Below, piece by piece: positions 22,305 to 35,057 of a DNA stretch of 64,000 bases. The notes under the pieces are model-generated. The model made no database searches and was not told the origin of the DNA. It saw only the letters and a program-made list of their open reading frames with translations. This DNA comes from Selaginella moellendorffii. Lineage: Eukaryota; Streptophyta; Lycopodiopsida; Selaginellales; Selaginellaceae. A program made the position numbers and the translations under genes. Within the stretch, counting starts at the first letter, position 1, and each line of letters starts with the position of its first letter. The stretch is taken from positions 431,393-495,392 of the forward strand of contig NW_003314375.1 of NCBI RefSeq assembly GCF_000143415.4, given 5' to 3'.

Positions 22305-24024
22305 AAATATAGCATACCCAAGATAAATAAATCTTCTTTTCTAATTTTACAATGTTAGAACTTTTGATTGTATGCAAGGTTAAATTTATCTAAATTTTGC
22401 TACTATTCATATCCAGAGAAATGCACAATAATACAAGTGTTGGGGAAGATAAGATCATTTTTTTATCATCATTAAATTTGAATTTTATGTTTTATTACCT
22501 TTATATAATAATAATATAATCTAAGATAGCAAATAAATCATTGTATAAATATTGAGACAAACAATAAAACTCATGTAAAGCTGCTGGTAGACTACAGTAA
22601 GATTATGAGCAAGAAGATTAATTGATAGTATAAAAGGGTTTTTTTTATTTTTGAGATATTATTAAGAAATGGATTTGATATTTATATGTGTATGAAATTG
22701 CTTATACCATGTTAGATACCATGTCATATATTAGACATGAATGCATAATTTTATCATAAAGCATTAGTACAGATTTTTCTTAATACAAACATTATATCTC
22801 TCATATAATTATTATCTTGGTCTTTTTAACACCTCTAATGTAGTGTGAATATCTAGGTAGATTTAATTATGTATATTTTTAAATGTAAAACGAGACATAT
22901 AATAAAGGTTCTATTATTCTTTAGTAAACTATGAAAGTTAGAGGTATGATTACAGTTCAGATAAAAAAATTTAGCCCAGTATGCAATCAAACTTATAATT
23001 TCTCCAAACTAACCTATTATTTTTTGGTAGTCTATAGTTCTTCAGTTTTGTGAAAACTCAATTGCTTTTAAAGTATGGCAGCAATCTTGTTTATGTGTTT
23101 AGGGTTTGGTACCTTTCTATAAAAGCAATAAAAAATTCAAATTCATTAATAATGATAATTTATTCATTTGTATGTGGTGTATGTGTTTCTTTTGAATGTA
23201 GATGACATTAAGCACAAGCTTTATCACTTTTATGGTTTTGAGCTACTCCACCATGAATTAGAAGAACACTTGCCAAGTACAGGATGTCAAACAACACTTC
23301 CAGCCAGCACAGTGGGCATAGTCAGTGGTGTGGCACTGATAGGAACTTTCAATGTACTGTCTCAATATGTAGTGTTGAAAACATCCCATATGCTTTTGGC
23401 TGCATTTAAATGTTCCACAACTAGACTTCTACATGCACTTTTCTAGGCAATCCATCAAAGGCCACACTAATAGGCACACTCCTACAGATAGAGCAAATGC
23501 AGCTTCATCTCATCCAACCTAGCTTTTATAGGACCCTAGCTCTAAAAGCTTTTTGCATGGCTCTTTCAAGTTAGTCCCATGCTTAAACATGTGCATTTAT
23601 CTATCTATTACTTTCTTCTCTTATTTTGGTAGAAAGCTTAGTTTTTTGTGTGGTTTATTTCTTGCCAGGATTAGAAGGATAAAACATTGTAGCTCAAAAT
23701 TTGAGAAAGCTGGTTTTAATGCCATTGCATAACAAGAAGCAATTATATATAGTTTTAAAGAACTAAACTTAGCACTTGTATGTTTTTATTTTTATTTAAT
23801 GTGTATTATGTTAAAATTTACTTGCTTATCTCTTTATATTATGACCAGTCTGGATTTATATTTTCAGAATTATATAATTTAAATATATATGGGAAAAAGA
23901 GAATTTATATCAAGATTCTTTTGTAAAAGATGCACATCAAATATAAGAGAAAATTCTATATTTGCTAAACATATTTGAAGAGCTGAATTACTCATATGGG
24001 ACAAGATAAGTATGATAACCATTC

Positions 24025-24321
24025 ATGCTTTGTGTGACCTCAGGAATTGTGACACGGATTTTAGTGGTATCATATTTGGTGATAGGAGGAGACTTTAGGC
24101 AAACCTTACCTGTTCTTAAAACAACTTGCCACACACAAATCATTGTTAAATCCTCACCAATATGGTCTAAAATTCTAAAGTTCTCATTGCCTATAAACAT
24201 GCAAGTGAACCCAGAAGAAAAGGAATGGTCAAGATGGCTTGTGACCCAAGGAAATGGCAATCTCCCTAACCTCCTAAGATTTAATCAGGACATTCAAAGC
24301 ACCATTAACATCCACTACTAG
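24025..24321 (+). pseudogene. Helitron PIF1-like helicase remnant
   Basis: The open stretch includes VIGGDFRQTLPVL, the Walker B-containing signature of Helitron/PIF1 DNA helicases (usually GGDFRQ-xLPV). It is followed by SSPIWSKILKFSLPINMQV, matching the S-x-LW-x-F-x-LTxNMRV motif, and then by WLVTQGNGNLP. Downstream to about 24600 further decayed helicase motifs can be guessed in other frames. The Walker A region and the Rep domain are not visible. The protein unwinds DNA during rolling-circle transposition when intact; this copy is dead. Confidence 0.8.
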
Positions 24322-25024
24322 AGAACAATTGATAGTATGTTTGAAAAACATATAGAGACAAGCAACTTAAGCCTATTTCAAAAGGCTATTCTCACAACTT
24401 AAATGACCTCTCTTTACAAGTAAATGACTAAATCCTTTCAAGAATGAGAAACAATAACAAACAAGACCATTAATACTGTAGAAACAGAATCAAATGAGAA
24501 GATGTTTGACTATCCTCTTAAACTTGGTAACACCGTCTGGAATGCCTTCACATAAGCTAAACATAAAAATCAGCTGTATCATAATGCTCTTATATAATAT
24601 TAACAAAGCTTTACCAAATGTTATTGAAGTTAAAATTTTACATAATGATATGTAAGTAAAAAAAAAATTCTACCAATAATCTCTTTGAAACCAAAAAAAT
24701 GGAGATATCCCAATCATTGTAAAATGGTAGTAGTTCTCTATAAGACATGCATTCTCTATTACAATTTGCAAATCCTAAAGACAAACACTGTAAAATATAA
24801 AGATATTATTGCCAAGACAAGTTTTCAACCATGGTCAACTTTATATTGCACTCTTAAGGGGAACATCAAAGACACAAATTTCTGTAGAACAATGTGAGGG
24901 ACAAGGTTTTCTGCAAAATAAAATAGTGTACACAAAAAACATAGTCTATAAAGAAATTATTTAAAATGATAATATAAAAAAACATAATTACTATCTATGC
25001 CAGCGGAGCTGGATTCCTTGCTAG

Positions 25025-27340
25025 TAGATTAAATAAGATACCTTGAGAGGTATATGTCACATGGCTTGGTATTTCTATTTACTTTGTAATCTTTGATTTG
25101 AACATCCAAGTGAATTTGGTGGACTGCCTTAAAGTTATAAGCACCTAGATAACATTGACTAAAGATTTTGTGTTATTCTTCTCATGTGAGGTTCCCTTAC
25201 TTTACTTTTAACTAGCCCTATTTCAAAATAAATGTTCTTGGTGACAATTTTCCAGCTTGGCTTTATATGTTGGAATTAAGCTTGATAATTGATAAGATAC
25301 CTTAGAAAGGTATTCTTTTTTACTAATGTGAACCTATAATAGAGGGTAAACATATCTTAGAAGTGTGTTGCTAAAAAGACGCTATTCTGTATTAATTGGA
25401 AGAAAGAATCATTTGGCATAAGAGGGCATTTCTTTTAGATTTGCAACTATGAAAAGAAAAAGGGTGTAGTTGATGGGACAAGTGTTGCTTCTTGGAGATT
25501 AAAACAAGCATTCATTAACAAATAATGACTTCTTAATAGAATTTGTGCCCATCACATTCTATCCTACAATAATAGGTGTTTCATATAAGTTCAAATACTA
25601 GCTTAGCATAGTTGCTAGTGCTTTTTGAAGTCAAAAGAATCCCTCTTTTTTGGAATAGCATCTAGGAAAAAATAGTGCCACATGAAAGCTCTAGCAATAA
25701 AACTTACAATTTCATAGACAATTTACAAACATGGTATAAAATTGTTTTGTTATACAAAATTTTGTCAACACAGTTTCCTGTGATAAATTATTTCAGTGGC
25801 TACGAGAAATTAACACATCACTAGCTGTCATTGAACAAATGTATGTCATTATTCTTGCACACTATCAAGAACTTAAATAGATTGAATATTGACATTAAAT
25901 AAAGATGTCTATTGTGTTTAGTTTATACATTAATGCCCTTGAGAGTTTAATGTCTTTTCAGAGATTTATATAGCTGACCATTTCACTCTAACATATAAGA
26001 ATTCAAACTAGTAAGAAATTCTCTATATTTCACCTTACCTCTTCATGAGTTTCTCTTGGAATTGCATCACATTCATTTGGCTAAATTCATCTGGCCTGCC
26101 ACAATTCTACAAGACAGAGTGCTTGATATTTTATGATTAATAATTTTTGAAAAAATTAAACTGAATATTTCTAAGTTAATCTAAAATAAAAAGATATGTG
26201 TATCTGTATAGACATTACTATAGAGAATGAAGATTGACTCTAACACAACATAACTGTAAATGACAATATATGTTGAGCAATAGAAGATAAACTCAAGACT
26301 CATATCAACTAGATAATAGAGGACCTTTTGTTATAAAAATGAGTTTGGAAAGTGAACACTAGATGAATTGTACTCCTGCAAAAAGGATGGAAGGGTCATT
26401 AACTTATTGATGCAAGGACTCTCCATCACTTGCATGACTTCTTGTTTCCTAAAAGAATCTCTATGTTAAAACCTTCCCTTGCAACAACATCAACATGATG
26501 TTGTTAATGCCAAGACCTTCACCTAGAAAGTGGAGGGTGCTAATTCAAAAAATATTGACAACTTTGATATCATCATCGGCTAATCTCATCACATGCTCAA
26601 CAGTAAACATTACTACCACAACCACATCCTAACCCTTGTCCTTGAACATGGATAGCAACAATGTCAATCTCCATTGAAACAAGAGCATCTTCCATAGGAA
26701 GTAGAGTTGAAGTATGTACTACTACAATTGGGAGAGGTGATGTAGTGTTGTGTTAGGCAAAGAGCATTGTCAAAGGTAATTAGAGCAAGTGCATAGGTCT
26801 CACAATATCTTGATAAAGCACTAAGCATAACATTCTCAACTTGATCCATTTTGACATATTAGCTCTACATAAAGCAAGAAGCACTCTAAAAGCAAACATA
26901 AATTGCATAATTGACTCAAAAGGTCATTGACAAAGCTAATGCAATTGCTAGAACACATTGTCACAATTGTTATCATATCTATCACGAATATGATTTTGGG
27001 TATCAAAAGATACCTATCAACTAATCCTTATGGACACTCTCTCCTTACTATTATGACAGCAAGAGATAGATACTACTAGTTCCCCTCAATAGCCCTTCTT
27101 GTCCAAGTGTTAATAAATTGAGCTTAACATCTGTATTTAGCCAGATGAACATAAGATAGGAACTTCTATGTATTTCTTGCTGAGCATACTCAGTTTGGCT
27201 TTTAATTCATTTTTGTTTTATCTTGCACTAGCTTGACAAGAACTATAGTATTGAGTATAGTCCCTCAATATTACTATATGATAGCTTACCGTATAGGCTA
27301 GATACCTTCACTATTATGTCCTATGTGTTAGTTCCATTCT
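25025..27340. other. No recognisable gene
   Basis: AT-rich DNA full of stops in all frames. An antisense stretch around 26560-26850 is open for short distances but unrecognised. It is the right flank of Hel-2. Confidence 0.4.
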
Positions 27341-28405
27341 AGTCCTATAAGGGAAAATGATTATATTGAGATTTGAGGTAGCTTGGGGCCATCACAAGCC
27401 CCAAAGGACAAAAAAACTTGAGTTTTGGAGCTGTGGAGTCTTCAAGCATTCTTTTGATTGATTTCTGAGACTGTTTGTTGGCACTTCCATTGGGCTCTAG
27501 TGGCACCAGTGGTGTAAAATCCGGTGTTGAAACACAGCACCTGTTCTTTTCTTTGCTCATGTTCGATCTTGCGCTGCTGGAACTGCTGCTGGTAGCTATG
27601 CGAAGGTCAGGTTTGAGAGCTGTTTACCGCAACTGAGTGGCTTCGTGGAGCTTCAACTAGGATTGGCAGCTGGTACAACCTGCTCTTGGCAGAAGAGGCT
27701 TTTGGAATTTGTATTTGGCAACCTTCTGATCTAGACTGGCCACTTCATGCTGCATACTTCGCTTCACACCTCATTCATAAAGACAGAGAAGAAGTACGGT
27801 GAAGGAGCAGTGAAGATGGTGTACACACTCCAGTGCTTCTGGCACATGCTGCTTGGCAGCCATATCCTTTTGCATGTTATGTCTTACACACGTTCTTTCT
27901 CCTTTCTCAAAAGGGATCCAAGTCAGTTCCCTGTCACTACTGTGCACACATTGTTCCAGCTGCTCTCAAAAATGTTGCCCAGAGTCCAAAAAGATTCCAC
28001 AGGACTTCACAAAAGCTGGATTGGGGCTTCAAGCGCAGGGTTATTGTTTGCTGCACAGATCCTTAAATCAGCTTACTCCACATGGTGTTCTTCTTTGGTG
28101 CGTGATGGAGCAAGAGATCCCAGATTTGCTGGAGCTTTTCATAAATGCACTGGGCACCTTTCTGGAAAGACAACAGCACAGCTTCTGCCTTGACATGGAT
28201 ATTTTTTAGAGAACAATGAATCCCCAATGGTGTTTGAAATCGGCAATGGAAAGCACTCACCAGCATAGGTTGGAAGCTGAGCCTAAAGGACAAAACCTGC
28301 AAAAGAAAAGCTACAAAGGCTACTAGTATTTCTTTCATAATATTAAAAGTCACTAAGTTATGAAAAGTATTGTAAGTCACTAAGTCATTTTCTTCATTCA
28401 CCAGC

Positions 28406-28406
<1 letters not shown>
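27341..28406. other. Unassigned DNA with coding-like composition upstream of the large gene
   Basis: Base composition is closer to that of genes here, and overlapping ORFs of 80-150 codons occur on both strands (27747-28209 +; 28063-28401 -). None resembles a known family and they conflict with each other, so I cannot choose one. It may include decayed exons or the promoter and 5' leader of the gene at 28672. Confidence 0.35.

Positions 28407-28464
<58 letters not shown>
28407..28464 (+). repeat. (AG)29 microsatellite
   Basis: An uninterrupted AG dinucleotide run of 58 bp, about 210 bp before the start codon of the large gene. GA/CT runs are common in plant 5' leaders and promoters. The antisense poly-Ser/Leu ORF here is an artefact of the repeat. 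Confidence 0.95.
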
Positions 28465-28468
<4 letters not shown>

Positions 28469-28671
28469 TTCTTGGAATGGAACATTGCCCTCTTTTTCCA
28501 TCAGAGGAGTTCGTTACATTGGACATAAACCATAGTGTTTCAGAGGACCAGTACGTTGGTGTTTCTTTTCCACTAGGGCGATTGTAATTCTCAAACCACG
28601 GACAGGATTTATAATATCTGGGCATTCCAGGTATTGCCGCATTGTCCTTCTTAAGGTTTCCCTAGGCGGAA

Positions 28672-31600
28672 ATGGAGTTGGACGAAAATATTGCTAGAAG
28701 TTCTATTTGCGAGAGCAGCAGCAGTTTCTTTGGGGGTTGGGCCGAAGGTACAGTCTTCACATTCAACTGCGCAAAGAAAACGATCAACTCATATAGCAAC
28801 AAAGTTGAGCGATCCATAGGAATAGGAGGAGCCCAAAACCAAGATGTGGATATATGTAGGATGGAACAGAAAAAGGGGGTGTTTGGAAAACTGAAGCAAT
28901 GGATTGATAAGGACAATAGAAGATGGAAGGAGGACAAAATCAGGTTTATTAAACAGGTCAATGCTCATTCCAAAACAGAAGGAAAGCATGCCAACGCAAA
29001 AGCAATTTTAACGTATCACGGAGACGAGGGCTATTACAGATTAAATACTCGTTATACTGATCATAATGGACAAGCTGAGGAGCACCACAACAACATTTTG
29101 GTCAAGATAGTGCCAGAACACCAGAACATCAAAGGCAGAGAGACAGATAGAGTGACTGATCATTGCTACGGAAAATCAGACTTTGCTCCTGCTACGCGGT
29201 TTGCAGAGATTGATCCGCCAAGGTCGTTCATTTCAATCAAGAAATTGGTTAGCACCAACAAAAATGAAGTCCCAGAGAAAAGGACTAAGAACCCCAGGGA
29301 AAATCCGAGAATTCCTGAGTATGCTTATCAATGTGCGCGATTTAAGGGGAATTACGAGCTTCGCAAAAGTCTTAGCCCTGCTAAGAAAGCATATGAGCTT
29401 AGGAACGGGTTTAAAGCAAGAGTAAGTGCCAAGTTGATGGATCAGAAGTCTGATGACATGGCGAAAGAACCTATTCAAGGAAAACTCCTTAAAGTTTATG
29501 GAGGATGTGTGTGCATGGTGAACCAGAGCTCCATGCAAGAGACAATGATTATTTCAGAAAAAAAAACGTTGAAAGTACTTCAGAACATGACGGATGTCCG
29601 CAATAATGAAGTCATTCATCCGGAAAAAGTCGATTCAGTACCCTCAGAGACTTCTAAACTTCAGATGTCAGTGAAAAAGTGGAATGATGATGGAGTCTAT
29701 TCATCTCCTATGCGATCTCTCAGAGGTTCTTCTGAGGACCTCGTTGTTAGAAAGGCTGATAAAGCTGAAAGAAACTGTGTATGTGTTCCAACACAGAGTC
29801 TTGTATGTGATGCGTGTGTAACCATTTTAAGAAAGGCAAACCAGGAAGCTAATGCAAAACGGAGATTCAAATACCGTGGTAACTTTGGTCACAACATGAC
29901 ATATCGTTCCCTATTTGGAAAGAGAGCAATATATGATCCTGGTGTGGGGAAGGAGTCACAGGCTATTTTTGTCACAACAGTGAAAAAGAGAAAGCAAGAT
30001 AAGTCTATGGGCAACGTCAACAATCCCACAGAAACCTTTGAAAGCACCTTTAGCAGCATTGTTGCTGCAGATGATACTTCTCGGCTATCAAAACAGCAGC
30101 AGTCATTTGACGAAAGTCAAAGCAATGAGCATGATATTGTAAACCTGAAAAGTATTGTAAAGCGCTGCAAAATTCCTTCTGAGACCCCATCCCCAAGAAG
30201 TGAATCCACTGAACTTTTGATTTCACTTCAGAAGCAACAAGAAGAAGCTGAAAGGTCTAGCATTCAGATTTTAGAAGAGAGGATGCTTAAGGCTTTTGAG
30301 AAAGAAATTGATAAGATGCACAAGAACTCTCCAATGTTAACGAGAAAAGAAGCCTACCAACAAACTGTGTCCCAAGCTGAACTAGAAAATACAAAGAATG
30401 AAGAGTTCACTGGAGCTGCACTTCGAAATGAGCTTGAATTTAAGCTCCAATTTCCAGAACTGGTAAACTTGGACTCTGGGCTGTCAAGGATACATGTCAA
30501 ACCCGAGGAAATGTTTCCGGAGCTTATCAGTGTGCCCAGTAATATGATACGTCCGAAGGACGCAGCCGCAACATTCAAGTCCTCTCAATTTTCAATTCGA
30601 GATATTGTGTTGAATAACCAGAAACATCCTCAAATTCTTTTTCATGTGGAGAATGATCAAGAGCAAAGGGTACCACTCCTGGACCATGCAGATTCTTCAC
30701 GTAGTTTGAATTACAGATATTATCCTCATCCACCAAAACGTTCTCAAGGGTCATTCATGCATCCAAAAGACCTGCCTTGTGGAGAGCGTGGTCAGTTTTA
30801 TTATTACCTTCCAAGATGCTATTCAGCTCCTGAGCAACCTCATCAACAAAGTATTGATACTGCATATCCTTGTCACCATGCATATGCCGAAGACGTCTTT
30901 CTGGAACGGTTTTCACATGCGCGTAATGAGCCTTTCAACTATCATAGACAGCTCCATTCGTCTCACTGTGGAGATACCAAACGAAATCAATACGTTGCCA
31001 AGGCACCACCAAGTTTTCAACATCTGAATACTCAACATGTAAAAACAAGAAGATTCTCTCACCTCCCTGATTCTTTATGTTATAGTGTGACTTATCCTTT
31101 GACTCAGCGTGATTCATTTCCACGTTTTCAACCTGCTTGGTCCCGGAAAAGTGCTTGCACAAACTCTCATCATTGCCTCATTTCAGATAAGCAACTGGCA
31201 GTGAAGCATTCTGCAGTTAGAAAAACACCAATAAATCCTTGCTTGCCGCATTTGCTAACTGCAGAGGAAGCCGAAATTATTTTACGTATCAGGCACACGG
31301 TTGGCCAGGTAAGTTCATAAATGCTTACAGCTGTCAGCCTACTTGTCTGCATGCAGACCAAACAAGAAAGCACAGGGAACAATAAACAACCAGTGCATTG
31401 TAACCCATTGGCAGACTTTCGAAGCTCTTGCGCGAAAACATATCATAAAAGCGTACTCAGGGCTACTGAATGTGATAAAACTAATCGAGAGAAAGGGAAA
31501 CCTGTTATGACAGTGAATTCTCAGCTCCAGGTGAAGATTTTTCCTGTATTTAATCTGCAAATTTGGCATTCATACATGCAGAAACCGTATATGAGAGCCA

Positions 31601-32430
31601 TGAACCTTGAGGCTGCTGCATAAAAAATTCAGCGACTCTGGAGAGCCTTAAAGGCACGTTTGTTTTTTCCATTTTTCTTTTCACTTTAATTAGCATGACC
31701 CACTGGGATCATGCAGCACCAAAAAAGGTGAACGATGAAATGCAGAGCATTCATTCTAAAAAACAGAAAGCTGCGAGAAAATTGCAGAAGGCATGGAGAG
31801 ATTTTGTAAAACAGAGACCTGGCAGTGCAAAGGACTGTAGTGGTATGCGATAAATACTTGTAAACGGAAAAACTAACATAACCTTTACAGGGACTGTAGA
31901 ACATGGTCAAGAAAAGAAAACTCAGCAAGGGATTTGCAACGCCAACTTATGGTAATGGCGACACAAAACCTCAACCATTTTCCTATCTTGTTTTCCAACA
32001 GAGAAATTTCAAAGCCATAGTTTCCGTGTTTGAGCAGCCACGGAAGGGGCAAGGGTCCGACGTAGACTGACTTCGAGGAGGCTCCAAGGAATGGTCAAAG
32101 AGATAAAGGTTACTCTCACGGGTGACCATCACATATCATGGGTGAATCCTGCAGGAAATTTCCCTATTTCTTGACGAAGCTTCGAAAGATGGTACTTCCC
32201 CAAGACTACTTTCACAACTTTCAACCCAGCTGGAACAAAAGCGGCTGCAACTCGATACAGCTTTGAACTGTGAGCCCATCTTTGCTGAAACGTATAAGGT
32301 TAATGGTTACAGAAACAGGTCCGGGAATGACAGCAAAATTCCTCCTCAAGAGATGCCTGGCAACTCCAATTTGGGTTTGTTAATCAAGTTCCACATTTTG
32401 TATTTGTTTTTAATGGCCATTTTGCAGTGA
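28672..32430 (+). CDS. Large multi-exon gene of unknown function, IQ motif behind an in-frame stop
   Basis: Exon 1 (28672-31308) encodes 879 residues without a stop and ends exactly at a GT donor. A 48-bp intron leads to exon 2 (31357-31530, 58 codons) and a 51-bp intron to exon 3 (from 31582), all in frame. The protein is hydrophilic. A Cys-rich stretch lies at about residues 369-382 (NCVCV to CDAC), a coiled-coil-like run at about 515-553, and a His/Tyr/Pro-rich part after 690. TAA at 31621 ends a 950-residue product directly before KIQRLWRALKA, an IQ calmodulin-binding motif. Later exons remain splice-consistent: AARKLQKAWRDFVKQR near 31770, and a coiled-coil stretch with ISLFLDEASKDGTSPRLL from about 32160. 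The stop may therefore be a recent mutation or a sequence error. I know no homologue. No transmembrane segment or signal peptide is evident. Confidence 0.6.
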
Positions 32431-32699
32431 TCGAATTGTTGATTGTAGCAGAAACAGTGTTTGGAACATGAACAAGGTATATAAATACCTGTCTGGTAAG
32501 AATTTAGCAGACTACCACTTTTTCTCATGGTTAAATGATTCCGTAGGCTGTCCAACCAGAACTATTCAGCATTGGGCATCTTCCAAAGCAGATTTACATG
32601 ATGTGTTCCTTATGGATGTGTAAAGGAAAAACGTCGTACTTGAGCATAAGGGCAGAGGCACTTGAGGATGTCAAGCAAGATGGTGGTATTTGAAACAAA

Positions 32700-32810
32700 G
32701 TTTTGTTAGAGGATTGTCTCAAGATTCCAACTTCTTTTAGAGATGGTGGCTTGGATGGGTGTAGATAATGTGAAGAAGTTCTTGGCTGCCAAAGGAGCTC
32801 TAAATAAGTC
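32700..32810 (+). mobile_element. gag fragment of the 40.4-kb gypsy family
   Basis: The segment containing VKKFLAAKGAL matches VKKFLAARGTP at about 40905-40945 of the gypsy element, together with about 60 bp before it. It is short, has a deletion and no LTR next to it. Confidence 0.65.
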
Positions 32811-34009
32811 CTACTGCATAAACTGAGTTTGGAGTGAAAGATCAAGCAGCACTTGCTTATGCAGCTTCGAATCGTGCAATCATAAGTCTCTGTAATGGAA
32901 AATCCTGTGGAAGCAAGGATAAGAAATAAATTATAAACCATAGTCTGTGGTGGTAACTTTGTATGTGAAAGGGCTGAAATGCGTTGTGAAGAATTACAAG
33001 CAAGGTTGTCAGCAAAGGTTGGACATTAGAAGGCTGATCATCCACAGCTCAAGAACAAGTATCCAAGCAAAGAATCTAGAATGAAAAACACACACATTAG
33101 CATGCCTAAGCCCACACCCAAGAGCTTGATGCCATGCTACACCTGAGCTACACCCTTGTAGATCATTTAAGAGATTCAAACAACACATTCGAGTAAATTT
33201 AATGAGTACTTAACCTAAGAAGAAGCGTGCAGAGGATGGTTCCCGCGATTGTACCTGCACTAAAACTAGATTGCAGGCACACTTTTGATCACTGCAACTG
33301 CCGCACGTGCGACCTCCCCAAAACCCTGATGAGACCAAGAAAGAGCTCCCGTGCTTGAGAGCTTGTGCAAGATCAAGTTTAGCCCATGAGAAGAAACCCT
33401 GGCTGGCGTGTGTGCTCACTTGCAAGAACTGTTGCCTGTGTGTGTGATGAATTGTGCGCAAATGAAGAGGAATTTGTGACAATCAGGAGATCACAAATCA
33501 GAGACAAGAATGAGAAAATAAAAACCCTTGTTAGATTCTCAGTGACATCACATTGTGTTAGCATCTTGTTGTGTGGCAATCTTGCATGTCATACCCCATA
33601 TATGACATGTCTCATGGAAAAATTATTATGCATACAATCACATTTTGATTGCTCATAATAATTTTGTGTGCAATCAAAAACAAAAAAAATCTGCACATGA
33701 GTAAATAAAAAATGCACCCTCCCCATAGCCTTTCCGAGTAGAGTCAGATAATTCAATAAATCATTATTAACTAAAGATATACTTGTTTTCCTAGTAGATA
33801 TTTAGGGAAAGAACATGTGTTTGCATGTACATAATCATATTACCAAGTTATTAAGGTATGGTTAAGCATATAAAGGACCTTTCTTATTTGATAAATAATT
33901 GACTAAGGTTTCTTCAAATTTTGCTTCAGTGGAGTTTTCTATGTCAAGTTTAGTAAGAGAAATGGAATTTGGCATTATTTTTAACGAATTAGATGCCAGT
34001 TTTAACAAC
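32811..34009. other. No recognisable gene
   Basis: Mixed-composition DNA. The 90-codon ORFs at 33210-33482 (-) and 33386-33658 (+) overlap and match nothing I know. The end toward 34000 is AT-rich. Confidence 0.4.
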
Positions 34010-34200
34010 ATAGTCAATATAGGTCAAAGGTCACATGAGGCATGAATTTAGGGTTAAGGATACATAACCTACCCTAGAAGCTCATAGTAGTGGTAGAGCT
34101 TTTGAAGTAGGTCAAGGGTAGTTAGGTGGTGAGAATCTACATTGGCATATTAGAGCTTTTGAAGTAGGTCAAGGGTAGTGAAGTGGTGAGAACCTCAAGA
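34010..34200 (+). mobile_element. Degraded solo LTR of the 40.4-kb gypsy family
   Basis: The words GGTCAAAGG, GGTTAAGG, AACCTACCCTAG and GGTGGTGAGAA appear in the order found in the LTRs at 40362-40580 and 43146-43378. A part of about 55 bp (AGCTTTTGAAGTAGGTCAAGG) is present twice in tandem, at 34096 and 34151. It is old and lacks clear ends. Confidence 0.6.
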
Positions 34201-34323
34201 GGAGGTGTACCATTATTTAGTTGAGGCTAGGCAACATGGTATGAAGCTCAAGCTTAGAATTATTTAGTTGATGCTAGGCAATATGGTATGGAGCTTAGAT
34301 TTAAACCTAAGTTAGATACACAG

Positions 34324-34459
34324 TGTAAGCTCATGAATTTGGACTTTTTGGCAGGTCACCCAATCTACTACTCAAACCCACGTTTATCCCCAAATATCCC
34401 AAGATTTTTAACCGATTGGAAAAGGGGGTGCACAATTATTCATGACCCCTTTCCTTGTA
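34324..34459 (-). mobile_element. Truncated TRIM-family LTR
   Basis: TGTAAGCTCATGAATTTGG and the following 135 bp match the TRIM repeats at 14120 and 14519. The match stops within CCTTTCCTTGTA, so the last third is missing. Confidence 0.75.
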
Positions 34460-34486
34460 TGTCCACCAATTAAAAGTGTACTTGCT

Positions 34487-34700
34487 TGTGAGACACAAAT
34501 CTCTAAGCCCGAAAGTGGAGCTGAAGTGTGCCATATGGCAGTGGTCAAAATGGAAGTCCAACAAGCGTAACAAGTTGGGACCAAAAGCTCTGACCCAGAA
34601 AGTTGAGAGTGAGAGTGGAACTTCGAACGAAGTGCTCAAGGAATGAGTATGAAACGATTGATGAATAAATCTCTAGAAAGGAACACAAGTGGTTGGTGAC
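34487..34700 (+). mobile_element. 5' fragment of a family II LTR
   Basis: TGTGAGACACAAATCTC and the following 200 bp match 12536-12740 and 48469-48665. It is cut short where the presumed Helitron Hel-3 begins. Confidence 0.7.
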
Positions 34701-34709
34701 ACTGGAAAA

Positions 34710-35057
34710 TCATTTATATTTAATACAATTATAATGCATCTGAAAAATACAGGGGAAAAAACTGTGGCAGTGACATGGACTGAAAGTAAGTACACTTTTA
34801 ATTGGTAGACATACAACTTTTAAATTACCAGTTCCTATTACTGAAACAAGTACATTTGACATATGTGGAAATGAAATTGAGAGAAGCAAGATCTTTCTGA
34901 TAACTTTTTGCACGTAATCTAATAGTTCACACTCACCATATAACTATAGTTTAAAGCTTGTGATTATTCATGAATGTAATAAAAATTATCACCAAATAAA
35001 TAATCTATTATTCTTTCAGTATACTAACTACCCCAGTGGAACTGGGATCCCAGCTAG
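34710..35057 (+). mobile_element. Short Helitron end (Hel-3)
   Basis: CCCAGT-GGA-ACTGGG (35032-35046) and CTAG (35054-35057) form a clear Helitron 3' end. A candidate TC start after A is at 34710-34711, giving a 348-bp internally deleted element within LTR II sequence. The interior is AT-rich and non-coding. The left boundary is uncertain. Confidence 0.5.

Larger units (their letters stand above)
22090..25024 (+). mobile_element. Degenerate Helitron with helicase remnant (Hel-2)
   Basis: The 3' end has CCAGC-GGA-GCTGG (25000-25012) and CTAG at 25021-25024 followed by T. The + strand interior contains a PIF1-type helicase remnant in the same orientation. Much of 22090-23160 aligns with 45305-46950 of another Helitron (for example the CTGCTGGTAGACT and ATACCATGTCATATAT regions), which supports element identity. 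The 5' end is approximate, set by where that similarity begins. Many stops and AT drift show it is old and inactive. Confidence 0.65.

Noticed and set aside
28398-28625. 75-codon ORF ending in Ser-Leu repeats
   Set aside because: Created by the (AG)29 microsatellite.
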